A stretch of 9,291 nt of DNA from Methanobacteriota archaeon. Its GTDB lineage: Archaea; Thermoplasmatota; Poseidoniia; Poseidoniales; Poseidoniaceae. A model generated the notes under the pieces. The model was not told the origin of the DNA. It did not search any database and was given only the letters and a program-made list of their open reading frames with translations. The translations under genes and the position numbers were made by a program. Position 1 is the first letter of the stretch. Every line of letters begins with the position of its first letter. The stretch lies in assembly GCA_018623995.1 (NCBI GenBank), contig JAAZUV010000045.1, positions 1-9,291 on the forward strand, written 5' to 3'. Positions 6,793-9,291 of the stretch are shown here, piece after piece.

Positions 6793-7248
6793 TTAGAGAG
6801 GCAATTCCGAAGGTTCGGTTCGGTGAGAATAGCGCTCAACAGAGCCGTCTTCGCGGACGATGAACTTGTTGAAATTCCACTTGATGGCTTCCTTGCCTTC
6901 GTGATCTGGAACCTTGCACAACTCAGCATACAGTGGATGTCGGTTATCGCCATTGACCTCAATTTTCGCCATCATTGGGAAGGTCACACCAAACTGTGTT
7001 TCACAAAACGTTGCAATCTCTTCATGTGTTCCTGGCTCTTGTGCTCCAAACTGATTGCACGGGAAACCAACGACAACCAAGCCTTCGGACTGCTTTGCTT
7101 CGTACAATGCTTGCATGCCCTCATACTGTCGAGTAAAGCCGCATGCACTTGCAACATTGACGATTAGATAGGTGCTTCCACCAAGTTCCCGCAGTGTTGT
7201 TTTGTTCCCATCAATGGTTTCGATTTCAATGTCCCTTAGGTCGGTCAT
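6793..7248 (-). CDS. Glutathione peroxidase family thiol peroxidase (Cys type)
   Basis: Predicted protein of 151 residues, close to the normal length of bacterial monomeric GPx/BtuE-type enzymes. It reduces hydrogen peroxide or organic and lipid hydroperoxides using a peroxidatic cysteine. The catalytic tetrad is visible: Cys36 (NVASACGFT), Gln70 (FGAQEPG), Trp124 and Asn125 (KWNFNKF). The conserved FPCNQFG is at 62-68. Cys82 (FCETQFGVTFP) sits where the resolving cysteine lies in thioredoxin-dependent members, so reduction by thioredoxin rather than glutathione is likely; archaea of this kind are not expected to make glutathione. The active-site residue is cysteine, not selenocysteine. There is no signal peptide, so it should be cytosolic. 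It is the first gene of a likely two-gene unit with the Cys-cluster protein and is divergent from the cyclophilin gene. The protein reads as bacterial in type, which suggests old transfer. Confidence 0.93.
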   Translation of the reverse strand: MTDLRDIEIETIDGNKTTLRELGGSTYLIVNVASACGFTRQYEGMQALYEAKQSEGLVVVGFPCNQFGAQEPGTHEEIATFCETQFGVTFPMMAKIEVNGDNRHPLYAELCKVPDHEGKEAIKWNFNKFIVREDGSVERYSHRTEPSELPL

Positions 7249-7402
7249 GGGTGGAACATCGGGCTTCTCTTCATGAAGGTGTGGTTACGATTCTGATACA
7301 TTTCGTCCACAGAAATCTAACTAGAATTGGACGATTTTTATCATGAATTATGAAAGAATGGGACAAGCAAATGCTCTTGAGGTATGCACGTGTGGTCGAT
7401 TC
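7249..7402. other. Divergent promoter region between the peroxidase and cyclophilin genes
   Basis: These 154 bases separate the two chosen divergent starts. The right part is AT-rich (about 7311-7342) and includes a TATA-like ATTTTTATC. On the minus strand a TGTATCA-like stretch (about 7294-7300) could serve the peroxidase gene. The longer cyclophilin frame opening at ATG 7343 runs through the right end of this region. No operator-like palindrome is evident. Confidence 0.4.
7334..7342 (+). promoter_or_regulatory. Candidate archaeal TATA box for the cyclophilin operon
   Basis: ATTTTTATC sits in the most AT-rich part of the divergent spacer. Archaeal TATA boxes lie about 25-30 bases upstream of transcription start, which would put the start near 7363-7368 and leave a leader of about 35-40 bases before ATG 7403. 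That would exclude ATG 7343 as the start codon. The match is by eye only. Confidence 0.3.
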
Positions 7403-7885
7403 ATGCACGTACTCATGGAAACATCAGCAGGAAACATCACCATCGAACTCTTTCACGGGAGCGCCCCAGACACTGTGGCCAATTTCGTCAAACTCGTCGA
7501 AGACGGGTTCTACGACGGACTTCACTTCCACCGTGTCATCGAGGATTTCATGATTCAAGGTGGCTGCCCACACTCCAAGGACCCAATGTCTCGACGAGCT
7601 GGAACCGGTGGACCGGGCTGGAAGATTCCTTGCGAGCCATCCGCTCTTGGGCTCAAGCACGACAAGCCAGGTGTTCTCTCCATGGCCAATGCTGGACGAA
7701 ACACTGGTGGTTCCCAATTCTTCCTAACCACAGTTGCAACACCATGGCTCAACGGAAACCATGCTGTCTTCGGACAGGTCTCAGACGGTATGGACGTTGT
7801 CCAGTCGATTGAGCGCTGCCAGAAACTCCCTGGTGACCGCCCGGCACAACCTCAGCAAATCATTCGCTGCTCCGTCGTAGAGTGA
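7403..7885 (+). CDS. Cyclophilin-type peptidyl-prolyl cis-trans isomerase
   Basis: Single-domain cyclophilin of 160 residues from ATG 7403, similar in length to cytosolic bacterial PpiB. It catalyses cis-trans isomerisation of Xaa-Pro bonds and helps protein folding. The family order is intact: SAGNITIELF at the N-terminus, the catalytic FHRVI with Arg44, MIQGG with Gln52, the GTGGPGW loop, MANAGRNTGGSQFFLT (94-109), and W115 with HAVFG, which includes His120. There is no signal peptide or membrane segment, so it is likely cytosolic. The same frame has an earlier ATG at 7343 that would add 20 residues (including CTC); I prefer 7403 because homology begins there and a TATA-like stretch lies right before 7343. 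The stop is 5 bases before the ATG of the asparaginase gene, so the two form an operon. Confidence 0.94.
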   Translation: MHVLMETSAGNITIELFHGSAPDTVANFVKLVEDGFYDGLHFHRVIEDFMIQGGCPHSKDPMSRRAGTGGPGWKIPCEPSALGLKHDKPGVLSMANAGRNTGGSQFFLTTVATPWLNGNHAVFGQVSDGMDVVQSIERCQKLPGDRPAQPQQIIRCSVVE

Positions 7886-7890
7886 AGACA

Positions 7891-8850
7891 ATGCCCATTC
7901 TCGCCATTCATGGTGGGGCCGGCGGCGATGGTGAATGGCGAGGACTAACCTCACTCGATCCTGAAAGAATTCAATGCATGCATCATGTCTTAGAGTCCAT
8001 TGGTAACGCCCTTGCATCAGGTTCAATCGATGCACTGGAAGCCGTTACGCAAGCCGTCGAATTGATGGAAGACGAACATTTGTTCAATGCTGGGATCGGC
8101 TCAGTCTTGGATGAAGATGGAACCGTTACCATGGACGCTTCCATCATGAACGGTTCAGATGGTGCAGCAGGTTCCGTTGTGAATGTACGACAAATTCGCC
8201 ATCCCATTCGCGCTGCAAACTGCATCCTCAAGCAAGGTTGGCCAGTGATGCTCAACAGTGAGGCTGCTGACGAATTTGCAATCAAGAAAGGAGTCGAAAA
8301 AGTCGAGCCTGTTTGGCTCATCACCGATCTTCGCAAAAAACAGTGGAGCCGTTGGAAGGAACAAAACGCTCGCCCTGGCGCAACCGATGAAGACGACTCA
8401 GTTCTCGATCACGATATGGAAGGCATGGGGACGGTCGGAGCAGTTGCACTCGATAAGGACGGAAACGTGGCAGCAGCAACGTCAACCGGTGGTATGACTG
8501 GCAAACCGAAAGGACGCATCGGCGATACGCCCATCATCGGTGCAGGAACATGGGCAGACCCAAACATCGCCGTTTCATGTACGGGTGTTGGTGAAGCCTT
8601 CATTCGGACATGTGCAGCCCACCGTCTTGCAACGAAGTATGAGGCTGGGCTGAGTCTTGATGAAGCGTGTCGAGATGTCCTTGAAGTTGTTGAGCCAATC
8701 GGTGGACGCGGTGGCGTCATCGCCGTGACAAAAGACGGGGGGGTTGCAACACCATTCCAGACCATGCTCATGTATCGGGGCGTGTGGAACGATGGAGAAA
8801 TCACGATTGGCATCGGTCCAAACGATGTTGATTTGGATTCGATGGATTGA
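7891..8850 (+). CDS. Type III L-asparaginase / isoaspartyl peptidase (Ntn hydrolase)
   Basis: Predicted protein of 319 residues belonging to the plant-type asparaginase/isoaspartyl dipeptidase family. These precursors cleave themselves before a threonine that becomes the catalytic N-terminal nucleophile of the beta subunit. The nucleophile should be Thr181 in GMGTVGAVALD. The N-terminus has the family hallmark AIHGGAGG (5-12), then FNAGIGSVL and a DASIM segment; after the cleavage site come TSTGG (197-201), the GRIGDTPIIGAGTWAD stretch and CTGVGEAFIR. All expected motifs are present, so it should be active on L-asparagine or beta-aspartyl peptides, the latter pointing to turnover of age-damaged protein. 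I start it at ATG 7891; a GTG at 7882 that overlaps the cyclophilin stop (GTGA) is possible, but GAGTGA at 7880-7885 makes a fair ribosome site for 7891. It is co-operonic with the cyclophilin. Confidence 0.93.
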   Translation: MPILAIHGGAGGDGEWRGLTSLDPERIQCMHHVLESIGNALASGSIDALEAVTQAVELMEDEHLFNAGIGSVLDEDGTVTMDASIMNGSDGAAGSVVNVRQIRHPIRAANCILKQGWPVMLNSEAADEFAIKKGVEKVEPVWLITDLRKKQWSRWKEQNARPGATDEDDSVLDHDMEGMGTVGAVALDKDGNVAAATSTGGMTGKPKGRIGDTPIIGAGTWADPNIAVSCTGVGEAFIRTCAAHRLATKYEAGLSLDEACRDVLEVVEPIGGRGGVIAVTKDGGVATPFQTMLMYRGVWNDGEITIGIGPNDVDLDSMD

Positions 8851-8876
8851 TAATCGATTGATGAAACGGTTTCAAC

Positions 8877-9140
8877 ATGGGAAACGACCGAACCTTGTCC
8901 AAGGCTCGAAAAATCGCACAGCGTCTCGCAGGTCAAATCGAGAAGTTGAGCGATGCACTCGAAGATCTCGAGTTGGAATTCGCAATGCTGATGAAAACCA
9001 TCGATAAGATGGAATCAAAGCAAGGCACTTCTCGAGAAGTCCAAATTGACGTTGCTGTCAAGGTGGACGAAGAGGACGACAACGACTTCGACGTCACCAA
9101 CACGTCAGCACCTACGGTGAAAGGTCGACGTAAATTCTGA
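8877..9140 (+). CDS. Small coiled-coil protein of unknown function
   Basis: Predicted protein of 87 residues that I do not recognise. Residues about 6-48 are a continuous amphipathic helix with heptad-like leucine, isoleucine and methionine spacing (for example RLAGQIEKLSDALEDLELEF), which suggests a coiled coil and self-association or binding to a larger partner. A short region follows (REVQIDVAVKV), then a strongly acidic run (DEEDDNDFD at about 64-72), a Ser/Thr linker and a basic end (KGRRKF). There is no signal peptide, membrane segment or cysteine. It starts 26 bases after the asparaginase stop on the same strand and is probably the third gene of that unit, although no clear Shine-Dalgarno precedes ATG 8877. 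Its stop directly abuts the stop of the convergent membrane-protein gene. I consider it real because of its length, clean coding composition and fit into the gap. Confidence 0.7.
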   Translation: MGNDRTLSKARKIAQRLAGQIEKLSDALEDLELEFAMLMKTIDKMESKQGTSREVQIDVAVKVDEEDDNDFDVTNTSAPTVKGRRKF

Positions 9141-9291
9141 TTATTCCGTTGCTGCAAGCGCACCGGATTTACGAGCTTCGATGAAGGAGCGTACACATAA
9201 GAACGTGTATGCAGAACCTGTTACGAGCAGCATCAGCATCGATGATGAAGCATAATCCAAGCCATCGGACATGACCATGAAGAATCGGGTC
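9141..9291 (-). CDS. C-terminal end of a membrane protein, cut by the window edge
   Basis: Reading the minus strand, a frame enters at the right edge and runs 49 codons to TAA at 9141-9143. It shows a polar stretch (MSDGLDYA), then about 20 mostly hydrophobic residues (SMLMLLVTGSAYTFLCV) and a basic-containing tail (RSFIEARKSGALAATE). This is the pattern of a last transmembrane helix followed by a short tail with positive charges, probably facing the cytosol. The family cannot be determined from this fragment. Support comes from the open frame, the membrane-like composition and the exact tail-to-tail fit with the coiled-coil gene (9140/9141). The frame is short, so some doubt remains. Confidence 0.55.
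   Translation of the reverse strand, partial: TRFFMVMSDGLDYASSSMLMLLVTGSAYTFLCVRSFIEARKSGALAATE

Noticed and set aside
6505..7167. 220-codon open frame on the + strand opposite the Cys-cluster and peroxidase genes
   Set aside because: Both opposite-strand genes have intact family motifs, and this frame shows none and spans their intergenic gap. It is treated as antisense noise.
7016..7248. Possible selenocysteine peroxidase
   Set aside because: The active-site codon reads as cysteine (Cys36) and there is no in-frame TGA in the gene, so no selenocysteine is needed.
8409..8936. 175-codon open frame on the - strand opposite the asparaginase gene
   Set aside because: It is Ser/Pro-rich with no recognisable feature, and it overlaps the catalytic half of a clear Ntn hydrolase.

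Overview
The window looks like a chromosomal segment of an uncultured marine archaeon, most likely Marine Group II Euryarchaeota (Candidatus Poseidoniales). The support is an archaeal-type flap endonuclease FEN1 with a C-terminal PCNA-binding box, an archaeal-type THUMP/methyltransferase of the Trm-G10 family, and a secreted lipoprotein carrying Cys/Asp-rich repeats of the kind I associate with marine planktonic archaea and Bacteroidetes. Base composition is moderate, genes are packed tightly, and no rRNA, tRNA, insertion sequence, CRISPR array or integrase is visible. The lineage call is an inference from these proteins, not a database result.

Layout, left to right: (1) the 3' part of a class III CoA-transferase gene (+), cut by the window edge and overlapping convergently with (2) a lipoprotein with a PI-PLC X-like phosphodiesterase domain (-). 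A 112-base divergent spacer follows, then (3,4) two GT-B glycosyltransferases (+) joined by an ATGA overlap. These converge, two bases apart, on (5) FEN1 (-). FEN1 is divergent from (6) a Trm-G10-like tRNA guanine-N2 methyltransferase (+). That gene overlaps at its 3' end with (7) a YkgJ-type cysteine-cluster protein (-), which sits downstream of (8) a thiol-peroxidase of the glutathione peroxidase family (-). A divergent promoter region of about 150 bases follows, then (9) a cyclophilin, (10) a type III asparaginase/isoaspartyl peptidase and (11) a small coiled-coil protein (all +). The last converges, with no gap, on (12) the C-terminal end of a membrane protein (-) that runs off the right edge.

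The genes fall into functional groups. The lipoprotein and the two glycosyltransferases suggest cell-surface work. FEN1 and Trm-G10 are core information processing. The peroxidase and Cys-cluster protein suggest a redox pair. The cyclophilin and the isoaspartyl peptidase/asparaginase are both linked to protein folding or protein ageing. I see no convincing new multi-gene system. The items most worth a second look are the PI-PLC-like lipoprotein, the short C-terminus of the CoA-transferase, the unrecognised coiled-coil protein at the end of the cyclophilin/asparaginase cluster, and the repeated tail-to-tail gene overlaps.
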